Shown: positions 26,266-37,175, counted from the stretch's first letter. The stretch is DNA of 64,000 nucleotides from Prosthecobacter vanneervenii (GCF_014203095.1 NZ_JACHIG010000001.1:496001-560000); one strand, 5' to 3'. Made by a program: numbers and translations. Notes: generated from the sequence alone by a model not told the origin.

Positions 26266-27660
26266 ATGAGCCGCCTCCTGAATCTTCTGCATGCCACTCG
26301 TGAGCTAAAAAAGACCCAGCTAATGAGCCGTGCCGAGGTGCTGAGGCTGCAGGACAGGCGCTGGCGGGCCATGGCGCGCTACGCACTCGAGGTCAGCCCC
26401 TTTTACCGCAGGCACCTGGCAGGCATTAATGTGGAGCGCTGTCAGCTCTCCGATCTCCCGCCCATGACGAAGGAGCTGTTGTTTGAGAACTGGGATGAAA
26501 TCGTGCCAGATGTCAGGTTGCATCGTGCCGAGCTGGAGAAATATCTTCAGGATCCCGCGAACTGGGGCAAAGTAAAAGATGGCCGCTGGATGGTCTGCTA
26601 CACCACGGGCACCACGGCCGCACCACAACTGGTGGTGCACGACATCGCGGCGGTGGATTATAGTCACGCCAGCCAAAACTTGCGCAACTCCGTCTCACCG
26701 CGCACCACTACCATGCCGCGTCTGCGGCTGGGTGGCAGGAGGCTCAAGGTGGTGGCTCTCGTCACCTCAAAAGCTGCGGCCACCTCGACCAGCCTCTTTG
26801 CCACCCGGCCCTGGGTGGGCGCGCTTTTTTCTACCTATCACCAGATTGATGTAGCCGCACCGTGGCAGCAGGTCCTGGCGGAGCTGCAACGACTGCAGCC
26901 GGACGCCCTTATGGGCTACTCCTCGGTGATGGGGCGTCTGGCGCAGGCCCAGCTCAATGGAGAGCTGCACCTGAACATGCGGCATGGCGGCTACATCTGG
27001 GGCGGCGGCGATGCGCTGACACCTGGCATCCGCGATCAGTGCCAGCGAGCCTTTGGCATCACTCCCTTCAACATGTACGGCTGTGGGGAGGTGCTGAGCA
27101 TCGCACGCCAGTGGCGCGGCATGGAGCACCTCTGCTGTCATGATGACATGATGGTGCTGGAGACGGTAGATGAAGCCGGTCGCCCTATCCCCGAGGGCGA
27201 TCTGGCGGACCACGCATACGTCACTCCTTTGATCAATAAAGCGATGCCACTGCTGCGCTATCGTGTGAATGATCGCCTGCGACTCGGTCCTGTGCATGAG
27301 CACTGGCCCTTCCGCACGCTCACCCAGGTGCATGGCCGGGGGACTACGGCCTACACCTTCCGCACGCCGGAGGTCCGGGTCTTCATCGGTATGAATTTTC
27401 TCTTCACCATGGATGAGCGTCGAGACGTGGCCTCCTTCCAGTTCCGCCAGACCGGACCTGCTACGGTGGAGTGCCTGACGGTGTCCTCACCAGGGATCAG
27501 CCCTTCATTCTTGGTGCCCGATCTGGAGGCCGATCTGCGCCGCTGTCTGGAAAGTGCCGGCTGTGGCGGAGTGCAGTGCACGGTGCGCATCGTGCGCGAG
27601 CTGATGCCAGATCCCCGCACCGGCAAAGTGGAGCAGAACGTGCCGCTGCCAGATGCATAA
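26266..27660 (+). CDS. Adenylate-forming enzyme, PaaK/CapK-like (paralogue 1)
   Basis: A 464-residue member of the acyl-adenylate-forming (ANL) superfamily, most like phenylacetate-CoA ligase and CapK-type proteins, which activate a carboxylate with ATP and usually transfer it to a thiol. Visible motifs are the P-loop CYTTGTTAAPQLV near residue 112, the adenine-site segment FNMYGCGEVLSIARQW near residue 267, LLRYRVNDRLRLG near residue 327, and a C-terminal PDPRTGKVEQN lysine motif. The P-loop lacks the usual terminal lysine, having AAP in place of GKP. Tandem with a close paralogue 152 bases downstream. It opens a cluster with an MDR dehydrogenase and two GNAT-like proteins. Substrate and product are unknown. 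Confidence 0.85.
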   Translation: MSRLLNLLHATRELKKTQLMSRAEVLRLQDRRWRAMARYALEVSPFYRRHLAGINVERCQLSDLPPMTKELLFENWDEIVPDVRLHRAELEKYLQDPANWGKVKDGRWMVCYTTGTTAAPQLVVHDIAAVDYSHASQNLRNSVSPRTTTMPRLRLGGRRLKVVALVTSKAAATSTSLFATRPWVGALFSTYHQIDVAAPWQQVLAELQRLQPDALMGYSSVMGRLAQAQLNGELHLNMRHGGYIWGGGDALTPGIRDQCQRAFGITPFNMYGCGEVLSIARQWRGMEHLCCHDDMMVLETVDEAGRPIPEGDLADHAYVTPLINKAMPLLRYRVNDRLRLGPVHEHWPFRTLTQVHGRGTTAYTFRTPEVRVFIGMNFLFTMDERRDVASFQFRQTGPATVECLTVSSPGISPSFLVPDLEADLRRCLESAGCGGVQCTVRIVRELMPDPRTGKVEQNVPLPDA

Positions 27661-27726
27661 CATAAAGCCACGCCTCCCACAGTACCTAGTTACGCAATCC
27701 TATCAATAAAGGCTCTAAAAACGTTT

Positions 27727-27741
27727 ATATCGACGCGATAT
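27727..27741. promoter_or_regulatory. Perfect palindrome ATATCG-ACG-CGATAT, candidate operator
   Basis: A 15-base inverted repeat with 6-base arms lies in the AT-rich gap between the two adenylate-forming paralogues. Its right arm overlaps TATGAT (27739-27744), which could serve as a -10 element, though no good -35 is seen. Placement 71 bases before the second paralogue would suit control of the downstream four genes. No matching copy was noticed before the first paralogue. Confidence 0.3.
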
Positions 27742-27811
27742 GATTGGGTATTTCTTTAGATTGGAATTCTTGACCCTGGATAGGTGACGTGAGAGGGGCT
27801 CAGGCCCTTGC

Positions 27812-29218
27812 ATGCGCCGCCTTCTCAACCTCCTGTCAGCCACCCGTGATCTCAAGAGAACTCAGCTTATGTCACGGGCTCAGGTGCTGCGGCTGCAGGA
27901 GCAGCGGTGGCGTGCCATGGCGCGCTATGCGCTGCAGGTCAGCCCCTTTTACCGCAGGCATCTGGCGGGGATCGATGTGGAGCGCTGCGCCCTCTCCGAC
28001 ATCCCGCCTATGACGAAGCGCCTGCTGCGGGACAACTGGGACGAGATCGTGCCCGACTCCCGCCTGCACTACGCCGAGCTGCAGCGCTTTCTCAAAGACC
28101 CCGCCAACTGGGGCACGGTGAAGGACGGGCGCTGGCTGGTGGCCTCCACCTCCGGCACCTCCACCGAGCCCCTCATCGTGGTGCACGATATCGCCGCCGT
28201 GGACTACAGCCACGCCTGCCAGAATGTGCGCAACAGCGACTCCCCGCACAGCGCTGCCATGCCCTGCCTGCCATTTTTCCGCAAGCGGCTGAAGGTGCTG
28301 GCCATCGTGATGAGCAAGGCTCCCTCCGTCTCCTCCGCGCTGCTGCACACACGGCCTTGGGTGGGCTCTCTTTTCTCCACCTACCACAAGATCAATGCGG
28401 CGGCTCCGTGGTCGGAGATCCTGGCGGAGGTGCAGCGCCTGCAGCCAGATGCACTCATGGGTTTTTCCTCCGTCTTCGGGCGTCTGGCTCAGGCCCAGCT
28501 CAGCGGAGAGCTGAATCTGCACCTGTCTCCTGAGCGCGGCTACATCTGGGCCGGTGGCGATGCCGTGACCCCCGGCATCCGCGAGCTGTGCCGGCAGGCA
28601 TTTGGCGTGGAGCCCTCCAGCATGTACGGCTGCGGGGAGGTGCTGAGCATCGCCCGCCAGTGGCGCGGGCTGGATCACCTCTGCTGCCATGACGACATGA
28701 TGGTGCTGGAGACGGTGGACGCGGCTGGCCGCCCCGTGGCGGAGGGAGAACTCTCCGACCACGCCTACGTGACCCCGCTCATCAACAAAGCCGTGCCGCT
28801 GCTGCGCTACCGCATCAATGACCGCCTGCGCCCCGGCCCGGTGCACGAGCACTGGCCCTTCCGCACGCTGACGGAGATCCATGGCCGCAGCAACATGACG
28901 TACTACTTTCACACCCCGGAGAAGAAGGCCTTCTTTGGCAACAGTTTCCGCTTTGCCATCGATGATCGCAGCGACGTGCTGCTCTACCAGTTCCGCCAGA
29001 CGGCACCCGCCGCCATCGAGTGCCTGCTGGTGCCACGCCCCGGAGCTGATGCGTCTGTGCTATGCCGGGAGATCGAGGACCTGATGCGTCAGAGTCTGGA
29101 CGGCTGTGAGTGCCAGGCCGTGCAGTGCACCGCGCGCATCGTGCCAGAGCTGCTGCCAGATCCCCGCACTGGAAAGGTGGAGCAGCAGGTGCCGCTTAAG
29201 GATGAGATCGCTGCATGA
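27812..29218 (+). CDS. Adenylate-forming enzyme, PaaK/CapK-like (paralogue 2)
   Basis: A 468-residue paralogue of the preceding gene, alignable from the first residues (RRLLNLLSATRDLKRTQLMS) to the last with clearly high identity, so a tandem duplication. Motifs: P-loop ASTSGTSTEPLIV near residue 112, SSMYGCGEVLSIARQW near residue 271, LLRYRINDRLRPG near residue 331, and C-terminal PDPRTGKVEQQVP. As in its twin, the P-loop lysine is absent (TEP replaces GKP). The two differ most in the P-loop and in the region around residues 140-165, which may mark different carboxylate specificity. It is followed 79 bases later by the MDR dehydrogenase. ATP-dependent activation is inferred; coenzyme A use is not shown. 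Confidence 0.85.
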   Translation: MRRLLNLLSATRDLKRTQLMSRAQVLRLQEQRWRAMARYALQVSPFYRRHLAGIDVERCALSDIPPMTKRLLRDNWDEIVPDSRLHYAELQRFLKDPANWGTVKDGRWLVASTSGTSTEPLIVVHDIAAVDYSHACQNVRNSDSPHSAAMPCLPFFRKRLKVLAIVMSKAPSVSSALLHTRPWVGSLFSTYHKINAAAPWSEILAEVQRLQPDALMGFSSVFGRLAQAQLSGELNLHLSPERGYIWAGGDAVTPGIRELCRQAFGVEPSSMYGCGEVLSIARQWRGLDHLCCHDDMMVLETVDAAGRPVAEGELSDHAYVTPLINKAVPLLRYRINDRLRPGPVHEHWPFRTLTEIHGRSNMTYYFHTPEKKAFFGNSFRFAIDDRSDVLLYQFRQTAPAAIECLLVPRPGADASVLCREIEDLMRQSLDGCECQAVQCTARIVPELLPDPRTGKVEQQVPLKDEIAA

Positions 29219-29297
29219 GGCGGGCATGCGGCAGAGGAAGGCATTTCATCTCCTCGCTTGCACACACACGAGCCTCGTTGTTCGATGGCGCATTCAC

Positions 29298-30353
29298 ATG
29301 AAGTCCGTCATCGCCATCGCCCCTGGAGAACTCGCCATCCTCGACACCCCGCAGCCGCAGCCGGGGCCCTACCAGGCGCTGGTGCGCACCGAATGCGCCT
29401 GCCTCTGCAACCGCACAGACTCCGAGCTGCTCGCGGGGAAGTTTCCCGGCATGGAGGACAAGTTTCCCTTTGCCCTCGGGCACGAGAGCGTGGGCATCGT
29501 GGTGGCGGTGGGAGAGAAGGTGCGGAACTTCAAGGTGGGAGACCGCGCGGTGGGCGGCCTCGTCTTTGATCTGCAAACCGAAGGCGTGGACTCCGGCTGG
29601 GGCGGCTTTGGCGAGTACACCCTGGCCAATGACCACGACGCGATGGTGGCCGATGGTGTGGCGGATGAGGCCCACGGCTGGGTGGAGGTCTTTGAGATCC
29701 AGACCCGTGTGGACGCCGACATCCCGCCCGAGCAGGCCGTGCTGCTCTGCACCTGGCGCGAGGTTCTCGGTGCATTCCGCGACTTCCATCTGCAGCCCGG
29801 AGACGACGTGCTCATCTACGGCGCTGGTCCTGTGGGCCTGAGCTTTGTGAAGCTGGGCCGCCTCTTTGGCCTCGGCTGGATCGGCATCGTGGACCGCCAT
29901 GCCGACAAGCAGGCCAAGGCGCTGGCCTTTGGCGCTGACGCCGCCTTTGCCCCGGGAGACATCGCCATCGGCGAACTGGCCAAGATCCGTGGCAAGAAGC
30001 TGGATGCCGTGATTGATGCTGTGGGCCACCCCGATATCGTGCAGCAGGGCCTGCCGCTACTGCGCCGTGGAGGCTCCCACTGTATCTACGGCGTGCTGAC
30101 CCACGGCGTGCTGCACATCGACAAAACGAAAGCCGACTTCAACTTCAACCTCTTCGTGCACCAGTGGCCCACACGCCGGTACGAAAAGGAGTCTCAGGCC
30201 ATGCTGTGCCGGTGGATTCGTGAAGGGCGGCTGACCTCCGCAGACTTCATCACCCACCGCTTCCAGGTGGGGGAGATCACCTCCGCATTCAAGGCCGTGG
30301 CCAATCGCAAGGTCATCAAGGCCCTGCTGGAATACCCCACGGCACAGGCTTGA
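29298..30353 (+). CDS. Zinc-type MDR alcohol dehydrogenase-like protein
   Basis: Medium-chain dehydrogenase/reductase of 351 residues. The N-terminal GroES-like domain has ECACLCNRTDSELLAG, where cysteine stands at the usual catalytic zinc position, and FALGHESVGIVVAVGEKV with the GHE motif. The Rossmann domain carries VLIYGAGPVGLSFVKLGRL and a following acidic residue in GIVDRHADK, suggesting NAD preference. A structural zinc cysteine quartet is not visible, as in several MDR subgroups. The ATG at 29298 (MKSVIAIAPG) is chosen over upstream codons that overlap the preceding gene. Only one base separates its stop from the next start, so it is co-transcribed with the GNAT-like genes. Substrate unknown; plausibly the alcohol or aldehyde of the carboxylate activated by the neighbours. 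Confidence 0.88.
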   Translation: MKSVIAIAPGELAILDTPQPQPGPYQALVRTECACLCNRTDSELLAGKFPGMEDKFPFALGHESVGIVVAVGEKVRNFKVGDRAVGGLVFDLQTEGVDSGWGGFGEYTLANDHDAMVADGVADEAHGWVEVFEIQTRVDADIPPEQAVLLCTWREVLGAFRDFHLQPGDDVLIYGAGPVGLSFVKLGRLFGLGWIGIVDRHADKQAKALAFGADAAFAPGDIAIGELAKIRGKKLDAVIDAVGHPDIVQQGLPLLRRGGSHCIYGVLTHGVLHIDKTKADFNFNLFVHQWPTRRYEKESQAMLCRWIREGRLTSADFITHRFQVGEITSAFKAVANRKVIKALLEYPTAQA

Positions 30354-30354
30354 G

Positions 30355-31518
30355 ATGACTCTGCAGTCCTTTCTGCACTGGATCATGCAGTATGTGCTGC
30401 CGCTGCTCGGCTGGCGCGTGCCGGTGCGCCTGCTGCGCGGCACGGCGCCCGGCAGCGGGCGGGCGGTGGCGCTGCTCAGCGCGGGTGGCGGCTCGGACTT
30501 CATCTTCAGCCACTTCTTTGCCACAGAGCCGCAGGTGCTGCGCTCGGTGCGCGTGCCCGTCTGGCGGCTGCAGCGCCTGCTGGATGCCTGGCGCCCCGAG
30601 GCCGACCTGACGCTGGTCAGGGTGGACCGCCTCTCCGCACGCTGGTTTCTCAAAGGGCGCGGCATCGTGGTGCCGGAATGGGTGAACAGCTGGATGACAC
30701 TGCCCTGCGACTGGCGGGAGTATGCCAGCACCCACAAGAACGCCAGCGCGGATCTGCGGCGCGTGAGGATCAAGAAATACGACTGCGAAATCAGCCGCTC
30801 AGCGCAGGATTTTGATGCGTTTTACGACCGCTACTACCTGCCATTTGCCACAGCGCGTCATGGTGCCAGGGCGGGCATCACCCCGCGCTGGCGGCTGCGC
30901 ATGCTCTTCCGCCAGGGGCTGCTGCTCTGGGTGCGCCAGAATGGGGTGCGTGTGGCATGCAGTCTCGCCATGGTGAAGGGGCGGCGCTTTTTCATGCTCT
31001 GCTCCGGCGTGCTGGACGGCTGCATGGACCTGCTGAAGCAAGGGGCGGTGAGTTCAGACTACGTGCTCTCCTTTCAGACCGCCGCCAGCCTGGGCTGCAC
31101 CGAGGTGCATATGGGCGGCACCTTGCCCTCCCTGCAGGACGGCATCTTCCGCTACAAGAAAAAGTGGGCCACCGGCCTCTCCGCGCACGAGGGCTTTGTT
31201 TCAGGAAACATGGTCATGCAGATAGACTGGTGCCGCTTGGAGGGTGCGGTGGCGGAGTTTCTCACCCGTGCCTCGCTCATTCATCATGACGGGGATGGCT
31301 TCTCCGCCCTGTGGGTGTTTCCACCCGATCTGCCGCTCACCGCCGAGACCCTGCGGCAGCAGTACGCCTGGCTCCATTCACGCAGCCTGCACCGCTTCCG
31401 CATCCTCCTGCCCGGAGAGCCGCCGGCGGATTTTGCCTGCCCGCCCGAAGTGAGGCTTGCCTCGCTGGCCTCTGTGGCGCACTACGGCTCCGCACAGCTC
31501 CTCTCCACCATGCCATAA
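30355..31518 (+). CDS. GNAT/FemAB-like acyltransferase-fold protein (paralogue 1)
   Basis: A 387-residue protein without a signal peptide. The centre and C-terminal half suggest an acyl-CoA N-acyltransferase fold of the FemAB/GNAT type: a DFDAFYDRYYLPFATARHG segment, the strand VRVACSLAMVKGRRFFMLCS, and a late LGCTEVHMGGTLPSLQDG with FRYKKKWATGL, a lysine-rich turn reminiscent of FemAB-like proteins that carry substrates through YKxxWG-type motifs. The assignment is structural inference from pattern, not a confirmed match. An N-terminal hydrophobic stretch (WIMQYVLPLLGWRVPVRLL) may be membrane-associated. It starts one base after the MDR dehydrogenase stop, and a divergent paralogue follows 6 bases after its own stop. 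Confidence 0.62.
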   Translation: MTLQSFLHWIMQYVLPLLGWRVPVRLLRGTAPGSGRAVALLSAGGGSDFIFSHFFATEPQVLRSVRVPVWRLQRLLDAWRPEADLTLVRVDRLSARWFLKGRGIVVPEWVNSWMTLPCDWREYASTHKNASADLRRVRIKKYDCEISRSAQDFDAFYDRYYLPFATARHGARAGITPRWRLRMLFRQGLLLWVRQNGVRVACSLAMVKGRRFFMLCSGVLDGCMDLLKQGAVSSDYVLSFQTAASLGCTEVHMGGTLPSLQDGIFRYKKKWATGLSAHEGFVSGNMVMQIDWCRLEGAVAEFLTRASLIHHDGDGFSALWVFPPDLPLTAETLRQQYAWLHSRSLHRFRILLPGEPPADFACPPEVRLASLASVAHYGSAQLLSTMP

Positions 31519-31524
31519 TATGAC

Positions 31525-32790
31525 ATGGTGTGCAATCCCATGACACCCGCCCCTCCATCTGCATCCGCACCGGCAGCGCCTCTGTTGCCGGCCTCAGGGC
31601 GTGTCATCGCACTGCTGCGGAAGCTGCAGATCTGGTGCATGCGTCTGCTGCTGCCCTTTCTGCAATGGCGAGTGCCCGTGCGCTTGCTGCGCGGTGCCGA
31701 GCGCGTCACCGGACGGGAGGTGCGCCTGCGTGTGGCCGCTGTGGGGCCGGACGCTGCGGCGCATCTCATTCAGCGCTTCTTTGCCGTGGAGCCGGTGGAG
31801 GAGAGCTGCACGCTCGTACCTGTGTGGTCTCTGGACAGGCACCTGCGCACCTCCCAGCCGGAGGGGGATCTGACCCTCATCTCTGTCAATAATCTCTCTG
31901 CACGCCTTTTCCTCAATCAGGCGGATGCCCTGGCCGTGCCGCCCATGATCAGCTCGTACATCCACCTGCCCAAGGACGTGGCCACCCTGCTGCGTGGAAA
32001 CCGCAAGCTGGCCGATGACTTCCGCCGCGTGCGTCAGCAGGGCTTTGCCAGCCACATCTCTGTCGGAGACGTCCTGGAGTACGACGACTTCTACAGCCGC
32101 TTTTACCGGCCTTATGTGATCACAAGGCACAACGAACTGGTGCAGGTGGCGCCACGCTCCATGCTTCGGCTGGTGCACCGTGTGGGCGGCATCCAATGGC
32201 TTACACAGAGGGGGGAGCGAATGGGAGGCGGGCTCGTCTATCGCAGCGGCGGCGACTTCCACGCCATCGTCAACGGCCTGCGGCAGGACAAGGCGGACGA
32301 ACTGCTGCGCCATGGTGCCCTGGCGGCCATGTATGTCTTCATGCTGCAGCAGGCCCTGGAGATGGGCTGCACCCGTGTCATGCTCGGCGGCAGTCGCCCC
32401 TCGCTGCATGACGGAGTGCTGCGCTACAAGTCCAAGTGGCTCACCGGCCTGACCCGGCATGACGGCTACCTTTCAGCCAATCACACGCTCCTCTTACGCT
32501 GGCCGCGCCTCAGCAGCCCTGTGGCGGACTTTCTCAGCCATACCTCCCTCATCCACCACGAACCCGGTGGCGGCTATTCTGCCCTCTGGGCCTTCCCGCC
32601 TGACTTGCCGCTCACAGCAGAAAATTTACAGCAGCAATACCGCGCCTTACGGCTGCGAGGGCTTCACCGCATGCGCATTCTACTGTCTGCGCCGCCTCCC
32701 GCAGACTTTGTCTGTCCGCCCGAGGTTCGCCTCATTGACCTTCGCGCAGTGCCACAGAGTCCAGACCTGCTATTGAAACTGCACCCATAG
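31525..32790 (+). CDS. GNAT/FemAB-like acyltransferase-fold protein (paralogue 2)
   Basis: A 421-residue paralogue of the preceding gene with a longer N-terminus. Shared landmarks in the same order include LLPFLQWRVPVRLLRGAE, VPVWSLDRHLRTSQPEGDLT, the YDDFYSRFYRPYVITRHN block, LGGSRPSLHDGVLRYKSKW, LTRHDGYLSANHT and the terminal SALWAFPPDLPLTAENL with PPADFVCPPEVRL. The conserved C-terminal block SALWxFPPDLPLTAE occurs in both copies and is not something I recognise from a named family. The gene ends the cluster; the next gene is 85 bases away and unrelated. Start could be MVCNPMTP at 31525 or the second ATG at 31540. Function unknown. Confidence 0.62.
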   Translation: MVCNPMTPAPPSASAPAAPLLPASGRVIALLRKLQIWCMRLLLPFLQWRVPVRLLRGAERVTGREVRLRVAAVGPDAAAHLIQRFFAVEPVEESCTLVPVWSLDRHLRTSQPEGDLTLISVNNLSARLFLNQADALAVPPMISSYIHLPKDVATLLRGNRKLADDFRRVRQQGFASHISVGDVLEYDDFYSRFYRPYVITRHNELVQVAPRSMLRLVHRVGGIQWLTQRGERMGGGLVYRSGGDFHAIVNGLRQDKADELLRHGALAAMYVFMLQQALEMGCTRVMLGGSRPSLHDGVLRYKSKWLTGLTRHDGYLSANHTLLLRWPRLSSPVADFLSHTSLIHHEPGGGYSALWAFPPDLPLTAENLQQQYRALRLRGLHRMRILLSAPPPADFVCPPEVRLIDLRAVPQSPDLLLKLHP

Positions 32791-32875
32791 GTCAAAGATG
32801 GTCTGGATTCAAATGAACAGCATTTAGGCAAAGCCCCGCTTGACGGCCATACCTCGGTGTGATGAAGTGGGCCCT

Positions 32876-33811
32876 ATGAGAACGTTTCTTGCATGCCTCA
32901 CGTTATTTTCCTGTGTGCTGACAGTCAAAGCCGAGGATGTATACCCCATTCTCACGACCATCAGCGGGCATACCTACAAGCAGGTCAAGGTGATGAAAGT
33001 GGCACCTGCCGAAATCCGAATCATGCATGCAGACGGATTTGCCACCATTGCCCTGTCCGACCTTCCGCCTTTCGTGCGTAACAAATACGGTGTGGCCGAC
33101 CCCGCTGCCGAAGCTGCCCAAGCTCAGCAACGCAAGATGGGCAATGCCCAGGCTGCCATGATCCAACGTCAGGAGCGCGAGGCTGTGCAGATGATGGAAA
33201 TGACAGGCCTCCCCTTGGAGGTGGTGAAGCAGGCCATCATCACTCGAGATTGGTGCCTCGCTAATCCCTCTGGGGGCATGGTCAACGGAGGCATGGTGCC
33301 GGCAGACTCCCGCAACCAGATGCTGGCTCAGGCCACTGAGATCCTCAACACCCGCCGCCCCATGCCAGTGGTGGAAGCGGCCCCTCCTCCAGCTCCCATG
33401 CCAGGGACTGTGGCGGGCGCTCCGCCAGTGGCAGGTTCCCCAGCGCCCGCTGTGGCAGTACCGGGATTTGTCCCTGGCGTCATTCAAGTGCTCAGTGCTC
33501 GCTACTCGCTGCCGAATGAGCAGGCTCGCAACGTCAAAAACCGCTTCGTCAAGCTGGTGCCTTCTGGCACCATTTACGCGCCAGTCTCCATTCAGGTCAC
33601 CGACCAGCTGAGCGATGCCGCCCTAGACCAAGGCAACTATACCACCGCTAGTGGCGTTGGTGTCACCGTGACCAATGGCAATGTGACTGCTGGTGCAGCC
33701 GCCATGGTGATCCAGGAACAAAATCGTAATACCTTGACGGTGGACTACATGTACAACGGCCGCCGCTATAGAAAACAAGCTGTGGAAGGCTCTTACATGG
33801 TGCTGCCGTAA
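32876..33811 (+). CDS. Exported hypothetical protein with SHD1-like N-terminal module
   Basis: A 311-residue exported protein. A signal peptide (FLACLTLFSCVLTVKA) is followed by EDVYPILTTISGHTYKQVKV and a matching VAPAEIRIMHADGFATIALS-DLPPFVRNKYG, a small beta module common at the N-terminus of verrucomicrobial secreted proteins and similar in layout to SHD1. A Gln/Ala-rich helix and a Pro/Ala-rich linker (VEAAPPPAPMPGTVAGAPP) precede a C-terminal part (VLSARYSLPNEQARNVKNRF onward) that I do not recognise, ending in a RRYRKQAVEGSYMVLP strand. The ATG at 32876 is chosen because it directly precedes the signal. Role unknown. Confidence 0.75.
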   Translation: MRTFLACLTLFSCVLTVKAEDVYPILTTISGHTYKQVKVMKVAPAEIRIMHADGFATIALSDLPPFVRNKYGVADPAAEAAQAQQRKMGNAQAAMIQRQEREAVQMMEMTGLPLEVVKQAIITRDWCLANPSGGMVNGGMVPADSRNQMLAQATEILNTRRPMPVVEAAPPPAPMPGTVAGAPPVAGSPAPAVAVPGFVPGVIQVLSARYSLPNEQARNVKNRFVKLVPSGTIYAPVSIQVTDQLSDAALDQGNYTTASGVGVTVTNGNVTAGAAAMVIQEQNRNTLTVDYMYNGRRYRKQAVEGSYMVLP

Positions 33812-34115
33812 AGAGATCTGGCGCAGTATATTTGCCTGAAATCATAGGCCTAGGCACGTTGGAAAATCACTCCTTCCGCGTGAGGCTGTATGCATGACTG
33901 CAAAAAGTGCGCCTAAATTTGCTCCGTTATTGAGCCGCATGATCTGCTACTCAGGTTTTGTGTGAAAAATTGATAATCATTTAAGCGCAGGCTTTTTTAC
34001 GTTAAAAATAAAATGACTTTATCAGGCCTGAAAAAGTCTCCCTTTAGATTCTTTAGGCATTCCAGTGAACACAGAGGTTGACCACGGGCATGGATGCTGC
34101 AAGCCTCATCCCCCC
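33812..34115. other. AT-rich intergenic region; no gene recognised
   Basis: A 304-base gap whose AT content is clearly above its surroundings, especially 33940-34040 with several A and T runs. It probably holds the promoter of the SWIB gene, but no -35/-10 pair is convincing. No RNA fold or repeat was recognised. Confidence 0.5.
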
Positions 34116-34397
34116 ATGTCTGAACCAACCTCTTCCAAACCCGCCCGTAAACCCAACCCAGCACTCAGCAAGCCCGTCCAGCCGGATGAGATCCTTGCCA
34201 AGGTCGTCGGTTCTGAGCCGCTTTCCCGTGGCGAACTGACCAAGAAGCTGTGGGACTACATCAAGCAGCATGGTCTCCAGGACCAGGCCAAGAAGACCAA
34301 CATCAACGCCGACGAAGCGCTGAAGGCAGTCTTTGGCGGCAAGAGCCAGGTGACCATGTTTGAAATGACCAAGCTGGTGAACCAGCACGTCAAGTAA
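34116..34397 (+). CDS. SWIB/MDM2-domain protein
   Basis: A 93-residue protein that is nearly all one SWIB domain, a fold known from eukaryotic chromatin remodelling and found in bacteria mainly in Chlamydiae and Verrucomicrobia. A basic, Pro/Ser-rich N-terminus (SSKPARKPNPALSKPVQPDE) precedes the domain LSRGELTKKLWDYIKQHGLQ, NINADEALKAVFGGKSQVTM and FEMTKLVNQHVK. DNA association is inferred from the fold and basic tail. The ATG at 34116 (MSEPTSSK) is preferred to one 51 bases upstream. A strong intrinsic terminator follows, so it is a single-gene unit. Confidence 0.92.
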   Translation: MSEPTSSKPARKPNPALSKPVQPDEILAKVVGSEPLSRGELTKKLWDYIKQHGLQDQAKKTNINADEALKAVFGGKSQVTMFEMTKLVNQHVK

Positions 34398-34417
34398 CCG
34401 TCTTCCGGTTTTCCTCA

Positions 34418-34454
34418 TGACTCCCCCGGGCCTGCCTGGGGGAGTCATTTTTTT
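34418..34454 (+). terminator. Rho-independent terminator after the SWIB gene
   Basis: A 10-base stem TGACTCCCCC (34418-34427) pairs perfectly with GGGGGAGTCA (34438-34447) across a 10-base loop, followed by seven T residues. It begins 21 bases after the SWIB stop codon. Confidence 0.92.
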
Positions 34455-34546
34455 GGCTGCGGACACAAGCAGACTCAATTCCAAATCTCCCTTGCATCGC
34501 AGGCGCTTTCGAGTCATCTCAAAGGAACCCGCCTGTCTCCACCACC

Positions 34547-36956
<2,410 letters not shown>

Positions 36957-37006
36957 TCACAGCATCGGAACTGGCTCTAAAACGGAGTTTGTTTTCACCT
37001 GCAAGA

Positions 37007-37038
37007 CCTCCGCCTGGCCAAGCCGGGCGGAGGTTTTT
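37007..37038 (+). terminator. Rho-independent terminator after pyrG
   Basis: CCTCCGCC (37007-37014) pairs with GGCGGAGG (37026-37033), loop of 11 bases containing a short inner TGGCC/GCCGG-like pairing, then five T residues. It closes the kdsB-pyrG unit. Confidence 0.85.
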
Positions 37039-37175
37039 GCTTCCATCCTTTGTAGGCAGAAGCGTGTTCAGTTTGCCGCAGGCGTCCGTCCGGTGACAAA
37101 TTTACGTCAAAGTGGCGCATTGACCAACCAGCAGAACCTCTTTTAGTCTACCTCAGTAAACTCGCCTCAACGATC

